This document shows positions 46,592 to 54,683 of a stretch of DNA of 64,000 bases, one piece after another (position 1 is the first letter of the stretch; every line of letters starts with the position of its first letter). This DNA comes from JABSQH01 sp039177505 (GTDB lineage: Bacteria; Actinomycetota; Acidimicrobiia; Acidimicrobiales; Ilumatobacteraceae). Below the pieces are notes generated by a model. It saw only the letters and a list, made by a program, of their open reading frames with translations. It ran no database searches and was not told where the DNA came from. The translations under genes were made by a program, and so were the position numbers. The stretch covers positions 7,085 through 71,084 of the forward strand of contig JBCDFR010000017.1 in NCBI GenBank assembly GCA_039177505.1, read 5' to 3'.

Positions 46592-47361
46592 GCGCCGACG
46601 AGCTCAGCTACACCAGCGGCGCCGTCCAACGCGTGCGGCGCCTGATCGGCGATCGTCGAGAGCGGCGCCGCGCGGGCGCGTTCGTCGTCGAAGGGCCACA
46701 GTCGGTCGGCGAGGCGTTGGCAGCGGGACTTGCCTGCGACGAGCAGTTCGTTCCAGCGGACCGGCCCCAGACGGCGGTTGCCGGAGCTGGTCCGACCCGG
46801 CTGCTCGGTCCAGGCGTGTTCGAGAAGGTGGCCCCGACCCAACAACCACAACCGCCGATTGTCATCGTGCGCCAGCCGGCGTGGGACATCAGCGCGGTAC
46901 TCGCCGGCGCGTCGCTGGTGCTCGTCCTCGATCGGATCGCCGATCCAGGCAACCTCGGCACGATCATCCGCTCGGCCGAGGCGGCCGGCGCAGACGCGGT
47001 GGTGGTGACCGCCGGGTCAGTCGACCCTTCGAATCCGAAGGTCGTGCGATCTACTGCCGGGTCCTTGTTTCGATTGCCGGTGCTCGAGGCTGCGCTCCCA
47101 GATGTGGCCGCAGCCGGCCTGATGCTGTGGGGAACGACCAGTCACGACGACGACGCGCCGACGGCCTACGACCGGGCGGACCTCTCCGGGCGGGTCGCAC
47201 TCGTCCTCGGTACCGAGGCACACGGGTTGCCCGCCGACGCAAACGGGGCGATCGACCGATGGCTGACCATTCCCCACGGCGGATCGGCCGAGTCGCTCAA
47301 CGTGGCGATGGCGGCTACCGTGCTCGCATTCGAGGTGCAGCGTCAGCGCCGAGCGATGTAA
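46588..47361 (+). CDS. TrmH/SpoU-family RNA 2'-O-methyltransferase
   Basis: A 257-residue protein. An N-terminal SpoU substrate-binding domain (RRLIGDRRERRRAGAFVVEG) is followed by a knotted SPOUT domain with motifs LVLDRIADPGNLGTIIRSAE, VALVLGTEAHGLPADANG and IPHGGSAESLNVAMAATVLA. It probably methylates 23S rRNA ribose, as the tsnR-like gene in this position does in other actinobacteria. The start is uncertain: a CTG overlapping the rplT stop keeps the usual SGAVQRVRRL helix, whereas the first conventional start, GTG at 46633, removes it. Confidence 0.9.
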   Translation: MSADELSYTSGAVQRVRRLIGDRRERRRAGAFVVEGPQSVGEALAAGLACDEQFVPADRPQTAVAGAGPTRLLGPGVFEKVAPTQQPQPPIVIVRQPAWDISAVLAGASLVLVLDRIADPGNLGTIIRSAEAAGADAVVVTAGSVDPSNPKVVRSTAGSLFRLPVLEAALPDVAAAGLMLWGTTSHDDDAPTAYDRADLSGRVALVLGTEAHGLPADANGAIDRWLTIPHGGSAESLNVAMAATVLAFEVQRQRRAM

Positions 47362-47394
47362 CTCTCCGGCTACGAGGCTGGCTACCGTCGCGGC

Positions 47395-48894
47395 ATGGGC
47401 GACCAACCGAACATCTTGGTGATCTGGGGCGACGACATCGGAATCACGAATCTCAGCTGCTACGGAGACGGCGTGATGGGGTATCGCACGCCGAACATCG
47501 ACCGCATCGCCGACGAGGGAATTCGCTTCACCGACTACTACGGCGAGCAGTCGTGCACCGCAGGGCGCTCGGCGTTCATCACCGGGCAGAACCCGTATCG
47601 CACCGGATTGACCAAGGTCGGCATGCCGGGCGCCGACATCGGGCTCCGCGCCGAAGACCCGACGATCGCCACCGCGCTGAAAGCGTGCGGGTACCGCACG
47701 GGCCAGTTCGGGAAGAACCACTTGGGCGACCGCGACGAGTTCTTGCCGACGATGCACGGCTTCGACGAATTCTTCGGCAATCTCTACCACCTCAATGCGG
47801 AAGAGGAGCCGGAACAGACCGACTATCCCGACCGCGAGAACTTCCCGAACTTTCGCCGCACCTTCGGCCCACGCGGAGTGATCCACTCATGGGCCAACGG
47901 TGATGGCACACAACGCATCGAAGACACCGGTCCGCTGACCAAGGAGCGAATGCGCACGGTCGACGACGAGATCACCCCGGAAGCGCTGCGGTTCATGCGC
48001 GACGCCGCGGCCGCCGAGACACCGTTTTTCATGTGGTTCAACACCACCCACATGCACTTCCGGACGCACATTCCCGAAGCGATCAAAGGGATCGCCGGGC
48101 GGTGGCAGTCCGAGTACCACGACGCGATGGTCGACCACGATCGTCTCGTCGGTGAGCTGCTCGACTTCCTCGACGCCGAGGGCCTCACCGAGAACACGAT
48201 CGTGCTCTACTCGACCGACAACGGTCCACACATGAACACGTGGCCCGACGCCGGGATGACCCCATTCCGCAACGAGAAGAACTCGAACTGGGAAGGCGCG
48301 TATCGCGTGCCGTCGCTCGCCCGGTGGCCTGGGCGATTCCGGCAGGGCGTCGTGCTCAACGACATCGTCAGCCACAACGACTGGTTCGTCACGCTGCTCG
48401 CCGCTGCCGGCGATGTCGACGTCGCCGAGCGGTTGCGCGCGGGTACCGAACTCGACGGCACGGAATATCACGTCCACCTCGATGGCAACAACCAGCTCGA
48501 CTATCTCACGGGCGCAACCGACGAGAGCGCCCGCGACTCGTTCTTCTACGTCTCCGACGACGGCGATCTGACCGCGCTGCGCTTTGACAACTGGAAGTTC
48601 GTGTTCATGGAACAACGAGCGACCGGAACCTTGCAGGTGTGGGCCGAGCCGTACACGGAGCTGCGGGTGCCGAAGATCTTCAATCTGCGTACCGATCCGT
48701 ACGAGCGTGCCGACATCACCTCGAACACCTACTACGACTGGTTGATCGATCGCGCCTACTTGCTGGTTCCGGCGCAGTCGTACGTCGCGGAGATGATCTC
48801 GACGTTGGCTGAATTCCCGGCTCGGCAAGAGCCGGCGGCGTTCAACCTCGACAAAGTGATCGCCAAGCTCGAAGCGGGAATCCCGAGTTCGTAG
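47395..48894 (+). CDS. arylsulfatase-type sulfatase
   Basis: A 499-residue type I sulfatase of the alkaline-phosphatase superfamily. The metal-binding N-terminus is ILVIWGDDIGITNLSCYGDG. The formylglycine motif is EQSCTAGRSAF with Cys54 (C-x-A-G-R), and YRTGQFGKNHLGDRDEFLPT and LYSTDNGPHMNTWPDAG supply further active-site residues. No signal peptide is visible, so it may be cytosolic. The C-terminal domain has an aromatic-rich segment. A TACCGT box 6 nt before the ATG suggests its own leaderless promoter. No formylglycine-generating enzyme lies nearby. It interrupts the usual rRNA methylase-pheS neighbourhood. Confidence 0.92.
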   Translation: MGDQPNILVIWGDDIGITNLSCYGDGVMGYRTPNIDRIADEGIRFTDYYGEQSCTAGRSAFITGQNPYRTGLTKVGMPGADIGLRAEDPTIATALKACGYRTGQFGKNHLGDRDEFLPTMHGFDEFFGNLYHLNAEEEPEQTDYPDRENFPNFRRTFGPRGVIHSWANGDGTQRIEDTGPLTKERMRTVDDEITPEALRFMRDAAAAETPFFMWFNTTHMHFRTHIPEAIKGIAGRWQSEYHDAMVDHDRLVGELLDFLDAEGLTENTIVLYSTDNGPHMNTWPDAGMTPFRNEKNSNWEGAYRVPSLARWPGRFRQGVVLNDIVSHNDWFVTLLAAAGDVDVAERLRAGTELDGTEYHVHLDGNNQLDYLTGATDESARDSFFYVSDDGDLTALRFDNWKFVFMEQRATGTLQVWAEPYTELRVPKIFNLRTDPYERADITSNTYYDWLIDRAYLLVPAQSYVAEMISTLAEFPARQEPAAFNLDKVIAKLEAGIPSS

Positions 48895-48909
48895 GCGGCG
48901 CAGACCGTG

Positions 48910-49008
48910 TACGCTGCAGCACCGTGACGACCGCGATGCTGCGATTTTTGAGCCCCGGGTGACCCGGGGATACGCGCTGCGCCGTCCACCGTCCTGAGTC
49001 GCCCGGGG
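48910..49008 (+). promoter_or_regulatory. candidate pheS attenuator: leader peptide with alternative hairpins
   Basis: A TACGCT box (48910-48915) lies 8 nt before a GTG opening a 12-codon frame, MTTAMLRFLSPG (48924-48962), so the leader would itself be leaderless. The last codons form CCCCGGG (48953-48959), which can pair with CCCGGGG at 48963-48969 or with an identical CCCGGGG at 49002-49008. The eight-base GTCCACCG also occurs twice (48984 and 49012). Two exclusive structures plus a short peptide before a synthetase operon fit attenuation. Only one Phe codon and no U-tract are present, which weakens the case. Confidence 0.4.
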
Positions 49009-49043
49009 TCTGTCCACCGGAGCCACCAGCGAAAGGATCTGTC

Positions 49044-50057
49044 GTGATCAACGAGATCGAAGCGGCGCGCGATGCCGCACTAGCCGAGATCGCCGCGCTC
49101 GGCGACGTCGACGCCGTGTCGACGGCGACCACCCGCCTCACGGGCAAGAAGAGCGCCTTGTCCGGGCTGAAGAAGGGGCTCGGCGCCCTACCGAGCGTCG
49201 ATGACAAGAAGTCTGCAGGGCAGGCGATCAACGCCGCCCTCGCTGCCGTGAACGCCGCACTCGACGACCGCCGTGCGGAGTTGCAAGCGGCGGCGCTCGC
49301 CGACCGGGTCGAGCAGGAACGTCTCGACCTCACCGAGTTCGTCGCCGCCCCCTCCCGTGGACACGCCCACCTGGTGACCCAGGCCTGGGAGCGTCTCGAA
49401 GACCTGTTCATCGGGCTGGGGTTCCAGATCGCCGAGGGCCCCGAGGTCGAGACCGACTGGCACAACTTCGAGGCGTTGAACATGGGCGAGGGTCATCCCG
49501 CGCGCGGGGAGTTCGACACGTTGTTCCTCGACTACGCGCCCCAGGGTGGACAGCCTGGCTCGACATTGTTGCGCACTCATACCTCGCCGGTGCAGATCCG
49601 CACGATGCTCGCGGGCGAACCACCGATCTACATCGTTGCTCCAGGGCGTGTGTTCCGCCGTGACACCGCCGATGCGACACACATGCCGGTGTTCCACCAG
49701 ATCGAAGGTCTGGTGGTCGACCGCGACATCACCATGGCCGATCTTGCCGGCACGATCGAAGCGTTCACCAAGGCGTTCTTCGGGTCGGAGTTCACCTCGC
49801 GCCTGCGGCCGTACCACTTCCCGTTCACCGAACCGTCGGCCGAGTTCGACATCCAGCGACCCGACGGTTCGTGGATCGAACTCGGTGGATGCGGCATGGT
49901 GCATCCCGACGTGTTGCGCGCCGGGGGCATCGACCCCGAAAAGTGGAGCGGGTTCGCGTTCGGTTTCGGCATCGATCGGATGGCGAAAGAACGCCACGGG
50001 GTCGACGACCTCCGCGAGATGTTCAGCAACGACATTCGATTCCTGGAGCAGTTCTGA
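49044..50057 (+). CDS. pheS: phenylalanyl-tRNA synthetase alpha subunit
   Basis: A 337-residue class II catalytic subunit (EC 6.1.1.20). An N-terminal coiled coil (EIEAARDAALAEIAALGDVD) binds tRNA. The core has GHAHLVTQAWERLEDLF, RTHTSPVQIRTML, DATHMPVFHQIEGLVVDRDI and the C-terminal motif 3 GFAFGFGIDRMAKERHGVDD. The GTG start has an AAAGGA Shine-Dalgarno. A possible attenuator precedes it. Its stop overlaps the pheT ATG. Confidence 0.98.
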   Translation: MINEIEAARDAALAEIAALGDVDAVSTATTRLTGKKSALSGLKKGLGALPSVDDKKSAGQAINAALAAVNAALDDRRAELQAAALADRVEQERLDLTEFVAAPSRGHAHLVTQAWERLEDLFIGLGFQIAEGPEVETDWHNFEALNMGEGHPARGEFDTLFLDYAPQGGQPGSTLLRTHTSPVQIRTMLAGEPPIYIVAPGRVFRRDTADATHMPVFHQIEGLVVDRDITMADLAGTIEAFTKAFFGSEFTSRLRPYHFPFTEPSAEFDIQRPDGSWIELGGCGMVHPDVLRAGGIDPEKWSGFAFGFGIDRMAKERHGVDDLREMFSNDIRFLEQF

Positions 50058-52423
50058 TGGACGTATTGCTGTCGTGGCTCAACGACTACGGCGACTTCGG
50101 GGACCCTGCCGACCCGGCCGCGGTCAGCCGCGTGTGTGACGCGCTGACCTCGCTCGGGATGGAGGTGGCCTCGGTCGACGTCGTCGGACAGACGGTCGAC
50201 GGGGTGGTTGCGGCCCGCGTGCTCCGGCTCGAGCAGCACCCCGACGCGGCCAAGGTGCAACGCGTCTACGTCGACGCCGGCGACGGCGTCGAACGCCATG
50301 TCTGGTGCGGGGCGTTCAACATGTCCGTCGGTGACGTCGTGCCGCTGGCCACCCTCGGCACCGAGATGCCCAGCGGGATGACCATCGAACGGCGTGGCAT
50401 CCTCGGCATCGACTCAGAGGGGATGTTGTGCTCGGCATCCGAACTCGGTCTCGGCGAGGATCACAGCGGTATCCACCTGTTGCCACCGGATACGGCCCTC
50501 GGGGTGCCATATGGCGACGCGCTCGGTCTCACCATTGACGCCCTGATCGACGTCGAGGTCATTCGCAATCGACCCGACACCCTCGGCTACGTCGGGATCG
50601 CCCGGGACCTGGCGCCGGCACTCGGTGTCGAGTTCAGACCGCCGACGCCGCCGGCGCCGCCGACCGGACCGGCGCGGTCCGCGCCGGTCGAGATCCTCGA
50701 TGGCGATCGCTGTGCGCGCTTCACCTCGACGGTGATCTCCGGGGTCGTCGTCGCCCCGTCGGCTGGCTGGATGGCGCGTCGGTTGCTCGCTGCCGGCATG
50801 CGCCCGATCAGCAACGTCGTCGACGTGAGCAACTACGTGATGCTCGAACTCAATCAGCCGAACCACGCCTACGACCTGGAGACGCTCGGCGGAGGCGGGT
50901 TTCGCGTCCGGTTGGCCGCTGACGGCGAGATGTTGACGACACTGGACGGGGAGCAACGAACGTTCACGACCGACGACTTGTTCATCTGTGACGCCGACGA
51001 CGTGCCGATCGGTGTCGGAGGGGTGATGGGTGGGCTCGAGTCGGAGATCTCCGATTCGACGAGCACCGTTGCGTTGGAGATGGCCTGGTTCGATCCGTAC
51101 AGCGTGGCCCGCACCGTGACGCGCACGAATCTGCGCTCGGAAGCGTCGACCCGTTTCGAACGGGGCGTCGACCCGTACGGGATGCCGTTGGCCATTGTCC
51201 GTTTCGCCGAACTCCTCGCTGAGACCTGCCCCGATCTCGTCGTCCACGATGGTGGCGTCGACGCACGCACCGAACACCTGCCGTCCCAGCAGCGTCACGC
51301 CGAGGTGCGCATCTCGGCGGTTAACCGTGTGCTCGGCACCTCGCTCGCCGCGGACGACCTGCCGGGTCTGCTTGACCCGATCGGGTATACCGTGACCGGC
51401 ACCGGCGACACGCGGGTGGTGGCTCTGCCAACGTGGCGACCCGACTCCAGCGGGGAGGTCGACGTCGTCGAAGAGGTCGCCCGGCATTACGGGTACGCCA
51501 ATCTGGGCAAGCGCGTCCCGCAGTCGGTGGTGCACGGTTCGCTCACCGTCCACCAGCAGCGACGCCGGCTCGCCCGCGAGGTGCTCCTGGGATTGGGGAT
51601 CTCCGAGGCGATGCCCAACCCGTTCCTCGCTCCGGACACACAGGAGCGCGCCGGGATCCCGGGGGCGGTGATCTCGATCACCAACCCGCTCGTGGCCGAA
51701 GAGAGCGTCTTGCGGACGTCGTTGAGGCCCGGGTTGCTGCAGGCGATCGCATTCAACGAGTCGCATCGTCGCATGGGAGTGTCGCTGTTCGAGGTGGGGC
51801 ACGTGTACCCGCCGGGCGAAGGCGAGTTGCCCGACGAGTTCGAGTCGTTGACCGTGGTGCTCGCGGGTCGAGAAGCACCAGCGGCGATCGCCGTGTGGCG
51901 TGAGCTGGCGGCTGCCCTCGGCGTCGGGGCGCGTATCGACCAAGGCCGCGTCCCCGCCGGTCTGCACGCCACCCGTTCGGCCACACTGCAGGTCGGCAAG
52001 GACGCGATCGGTGCTGTCGGGGAGATCGCCCCCGAGGTGCTCGCGGCGTTCGGCGTCGAAGAACGGGTGGCGATCCTCGAGGTCGATCTCGATCGACTGC
52101 TCGCGCGTCCCCCCAAGCCGTCCCAGTGGAAACCGACCAGCCGCTATCCGTCGAGCGACCTCGACCTGGCCTTTGTCGTCGGCGACGAGCTCAGCGCGGA
52201 GCGTGTCGAGAAGGCGATCCGTCAGGGCGCGGGCAGGTTGCTCGTCGGTCTGGAACTGTTCGACGTGTACCGGGGCGACCGGGTGCCGCTGGCGACACGT
52301 TCGCTGGCGTACCGGCTGCGGTTGCAGGCGGCAGATCGCAATCTGACTGATGGCGACGTCGCCGACGTTCGCCGGAGTGTCGAGACGGTGACGACCAAAC
52401 TGGGTGTCGAGCTGCGAAGCTGA
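50057..52423 (+). CDS. pheT: phenylalanyl-tRNA synthetase beta subunit
   Basis: A 788-residue subunit. The N-terminal OB-fold tRNA-binding domain (residues ~40-150) includes VERHVWCGAFNMSVGDVVPL. The editing B3/B4 region contains RPISNVVDVSNYVMLELNQP. The B5 domain and catalytic-like core follow (VEEVARHYGYANLGKRVPQS). The C-terminal FDX-ACB anticodon domain has SRYPSSDLDLAFVVGDELSA. Length is standard. Confidence 0.98.
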   Translation: MDVLLSWLNDYGDFGDPADPAAVSRVCDALTSLGMEVASVDVVGQTVDGVVAARVLRLEQHPDAAKVQRVYVDAGDGVERHVWCGAFNMSVGDVVPLATLGTEMPSGMTIERRGILGIDSEGMLCSASELGLGEDHSGIHLLPPDTALGVPYGDALGLTIDALIDVEVIRNRPDTLGYVGIARDLAPALGVEFRPPTPPAPPTGPARSAPVEILDGDRCARFTSTVISGVVVAPSAGWMARRLLAAGMRPISNVVDVSNYVMLELNQPNHAYDLETLGGGGFRVRLAADGEMLTTLDGEQRTFTTDDLFICDADDVPIGVGGVMGGLESEISDSTSTVALEMAWFDPYSVARTVTRTNLRSEASTRFERGVDPYGMPLAIVRFAELLAETCPDLVVHDGGVDARTEHLPSQQRHAEVRISAVNRVLGTSLAADDLPGLLDPIGYTVTGTGDTRVVALPTWRPDSSGEVDVVEEVARHYGYANLGKRVPQSVVHGSLTVHQQRRRLAREVLLGLGISEAMPNPFLAPDTQERAGIPGAVISITNPLVAEESVLRTSLRPGLLQAIAFNESHRRMGVSLFEVGHVYPPGEGELPDEFESLTVVLAGREAPAAIAVWRELAAALGVGARIDQGRVPAGLHATRSATLQVGKDAIGAVGEIAPEVLAAFGVEERVAILEVDLDRLLARPPKPSQWKPTSRYPSSDLDLAFVVGDELSAERVEKAIRQGAGRLLVGLELFDVYRGDRVPLATRSLAYRLRLQAADRNLTDGDVADVRRSVETVTTKLGVELRS

Positions 52424-52427
52424 GCAG

Positions 52428-52829
52428 GTGGCCGCTCCCGGCGAAACCGATCTCGTGCAGATGTTGGCCACGCTGCGCGTAGATCGACGACCCGAGGTCT
52501 ACACATATGTTGCGGTCGATGTGCCGACGCCAGGTCTGCTCGCCGCTGCCGCTGCGATGGTCGACGAGGGCGAGTTGACCACCCTGGTGGTACCGGTCGA
52601 GGCGGCGACCAGGGCTGGGCTCCCCGTGGTCATCGAGCTCGCTTGGCTGACGTTGGCGGTGCACTCGAGCCTCGACGCCGTCGGACTGACCGCAGCGGTC
52701 AGTGGTCGACTCGCCGAGCACAACATCGCCTGCAACGTGCTGGCGGGGTATCACCACGACCACCTGCTGGTGCCGAACAGCCGAGCCGATGACGCGCTCG
52801 CCGCGTTGGCGCCAACAGTCCGCACGTGA
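52428..52829 (+). CDS. ACT-domain protein (DUF2241/COG3602-like)
   Basis: A 133-residue cytosolic protein with two ACT-like halves: VYTYVAVDVPTPGLLAAAAA in the first and AWLTLAVHSSLDAVGLTAAV with NIACNVLAGYHHDHLLV in the second. The latter segment is the hallmark of a small ACT family that may bind amino acids. The GTG is five nt after the pheT stop, so it is probably co-transcribed. Function unknown; a regulatory link to phenylalanine would be speculation. Confidence 0.82.
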   Translation: MAAPGETDLVQMLATLRVDRRPEVYTYVAVDVPTPGLLAAAAAMVDEGELTTLVVPVEAATRAGLPVVIELAWLTLAVHSSLDAVGLTAAVSGRLAEHNIACNVLAGYHHDHLLVPNSRADDALAALAPTVRT

Positions 52830-52919
52830 CAGCTGGTGCCTGGCACCCGATGTCGCGGCGCCTGCGGCATCGATCGCCCGTGGCAGCGTGCGACAGTTGG
52901 TGCCAGGCACCAGATGTCC
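52827..52919. repeat. two copies of a palindromic intergenic element
   Basis: Near-identical ~27-bp sequences occur at 52827-52855 and 52890-52919. Both share GACAG-Y-TGGTGCC-W-GGCACC-M-GATGTC, whose centre GGTGCC/GGCACC is a perfect inverted repeat able to form a six-pair hairpin. They lie in the only stretch between the ACT gene and the convergent YqgE-like gene. They may act as bidirectional terminators or be members of a dispersed palindromic repeat family. Confidence 0.85.
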
Positions 52920-52937
52920 AGGGTTTCCGGGGTGTCG

Positions 52938-53516
52938 TCAGTTGAGGCTGAGATCGTCTGGTGCTTCGGCGAGCCAGGCGAGTCGCCCGGGCTGGCGGCG
53001 TAACACCGTCCGCCACAATTGATCGGGCTCGGCGCTGAACACGTCGCTCGGTTCGCTGTCGAGCACGAGCCACGCACCGGAGCTGATCTCCTCGTCGAGT
53101 TGCCCTGGTCCCCAGCCGGCATAACCCCGAAACACTCGAACGCCGCGGACCGCGTCGGCAACGAGCGCGGGGTCGGCGGTGAGGTCCGCCGACGCCACGC
53201 GACCGACGATCGGTGACAGCGCGTCACCGTCTCCGTCACCGCTGTCGCCGATCGGTGCCGCTGTTTCGGCGAGCGCAATGAGTGCGTTCTCCTCGACGGG
53301 ACCACCGAGAAACACCGACGACGGTGTTGATTGCAGTTCGATCCAGCGATCGAGCGGTTCGTCGAGACTCTCCTCGCTCGGACGGTTGATGACCACGCCG
53401 ATGGCGCCGTCGTCGTGATGCTCGAGCATGAAGATCACGGTTCGGTCGAAGTTGGGGTCGACGAGCGGGGGAGTGGCGAGAAGCAATCGTCCCTTGGTCG
53501 GTGTCCCGGCGAGCAC
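52938..53516 (-). CDS. YqgE/AlgH family protein (DUF179)
   Basis: A 192-residue protein of the YqgE/AlgH family. The signature is KGRLLLATPPLVDPNFDRTV followed by IGVVINRPSEESLD, VFLGGPVEENALIAL and the late VFRGYAGWGPGQLDEEI. Function is not established in most bacteria. The GTG start brings the conserved core close to the N-terminus, as in relatives; longer versions with ATG at 53588 or 53594 would overlap the argC control region. It is divergent from argC. Confidence 0.88.
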   Translation of the reverse strand: MLAGTPTKGRLLLATPPLVDPNFDRTVIFMLEHHDDGAIGVVINRPSEESLDEPLDRWIELQSTPSSVFLGGPVEENALIALAETAAPIGDSGDGDGDALSPIVGRVASADLTADPALVADAVRGVRVFRGYAGWGPGQLDEEISSGAWLVLDSEPSDVFSAEPDQLWRTVLRRQPGRLAWLAEAPDDLSLN

Positions 53517-53582
53517 GTGTCCATTGTGCCGGGACCCTCGCGCCTCGGCACCCGCGATGCCGCCGTTGTGTTCGGTGCATGA

Positions 53583-53617
53583 TTGCATGAACATCCGTAA
53601 CGGTGTATGTTCATGCA
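53583..53617 (+). promoter_or_regulatory. argC promoter overlapped by an 11-bp inverted repeat (putative ArgR operator)
   Basis: TTGCAT (53583-53588) and TATGTT (53606-53611) are separated by exactly 17 bp and end 7 nt before the argC ATG. The perfect inverted repeat TGCATGAACAT (53584-53594) and ATGTTCATGCA (53607-53617) covers both boxes. A further TGCATGA half-site begins at 53576. TGCAT half-sites resemble actinobacterial ARG boxes, and argR is a gene of this cluster, so repression by ArgR-arginine is the natural reading. Confidence 0.7.
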
Positions 53618-53618
53618 C

Positions 53619-54683
53619 ATGACTGCCAAGGCCGTCGGAGTTGTTGGTGCCTCCGGCTATACGGGAGCGGAACTGCTGCGACTGCTCCACGCCCATCCGA
53701 TTTTGTCGCTCGAGGCGATCACGGCTGCGTCGATGGCTGGTCGTCGGATTGCCGATGTCTATCCGTCACTCGGCGTGGCCTATGGCGACCGAACCTTCGA
53801 AGCTGGTCTGATCGACGACGCCCCGACCGCCCTGGCCGACCGGCTGGACGGCCTCGACGCAGTGTTCCTCGGCCTTCCGCACGAGGCCGCGATGCACCTC
53901 GTTCCGCATCTGATCGATCGCGTTGGCCACATCGTCGACCTGTCGGCCGCATTTCGGCTGAAGGACGATGCGGCATACCCCGAGTTCTATGGATTCGAGC
54001 ACACCGAGACCGACCTGCTGGCCAGTGCGGTGTATGGGCTTCCTGAACTGCACCGCAAGGAGCTGTGCGGCGCCCAGCTGATCGCCACGCCCGGGTGTCA
54101 TGTGACGGCTGCGACGTTGGCGCTTGCGCCGCTCGTCAACGCCGGGGTGGTCGAGGCGCGGGGTCTGATCGTCGACTCGATGACCGGCATCACGGGCGCG
54201 GGTCGGGCACCCACCGACATGAACACCTTTGCCAACATCGACGCCAACACCGTCGCCTACGGGCTGCATCATCATCGGCACACGCCGGAGATGGAGCAGG
54301 AGATCGGCGGTCAGGTGCTGTTCACACCGCACCTCGTCCCGATGAGTCGCGGCCTCTTGGCGACATGCCACGCGCCAGCGGCCGACGCCGATGACCGTGA
54401 CGCACGCGACATCGGGGCCGCCATCACCGCCGCCTACCGCGACGCGTACGACGACGAGCCGTTCGTCGCGGTGGTCGACGGGCCACCGTCGACCAAGGCA
54501 TGCCTCGGTGCGAACACGGCGCTGGTGTCGGCGAGCTACGACGCCCGCACCGGTTCGGTCGTTGCGATGGCGTCGCTCGACAACCTGACCAAGGGGGCAT
54601 CAGGTGGTGCGCTGCAATCGTTGAACGTCGCCCTCGGAATCGAGGAGACCGCGGGGCTGGCGACGATTGGTCTGCAACCGTGA
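53619..54683 (+). CDS. argC: N-acetyl-gamma-glutamyl-phosphate reductase
   Basis: A 354-residue NADP-dependent reductase (EC 1.2.1.38). The Rossmann motif is AVGVVGASGYTGAELLRLL. The catalytic Cys160 lies in IATPGCHVTAATLALAPLV, and DSMTGITGAGRAPTD and YGLHHHRHTPEMEQEI follow. I chose the third of three clustered ATG codons: it lies 7 nt after the TATGTT -10 box, while the first two lie inside the operator and probably are not transcribed. The stop overlaps argB (GTGA). Confidence 0.96.
   Translation: MTAKAVGVVGASGYTGAELLRLLHAHPILSLEAITAASMAGRRIADVYPSLGVAYGDRTFEAGLIDDAPTALADRLDGLDAVFLGLPHEAAMHLVPHLIDRVGHIVDLSAAFRLKDDAAYPEFYGFEHTETDLLASAVYGLPELHRKELCGAQLIATPGCHVTAATLALAPLVNAGVVEARGLIVDSMTGITGAGRAPTDMNTFANIDANTVAYGLHHHRHTPEMEQEIGGQVLFTPHLVPMSRGLLATCHAPAADADDRDARDIGAAITAAYRDAYDDEPFVAVVDGPPSTKACLGANTALVSASYDARTGSVVAMASLDNLTKGASGGALQSLNVALGIEETAGLATIGLQP

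Noticed and set aside
50414..52471. A 685-codon open frame antisense to pheT
   Set aside because: Low-complexity Arg/His/Asp composition and full overlap with an intact synthetase subunit mark it as a shadow.
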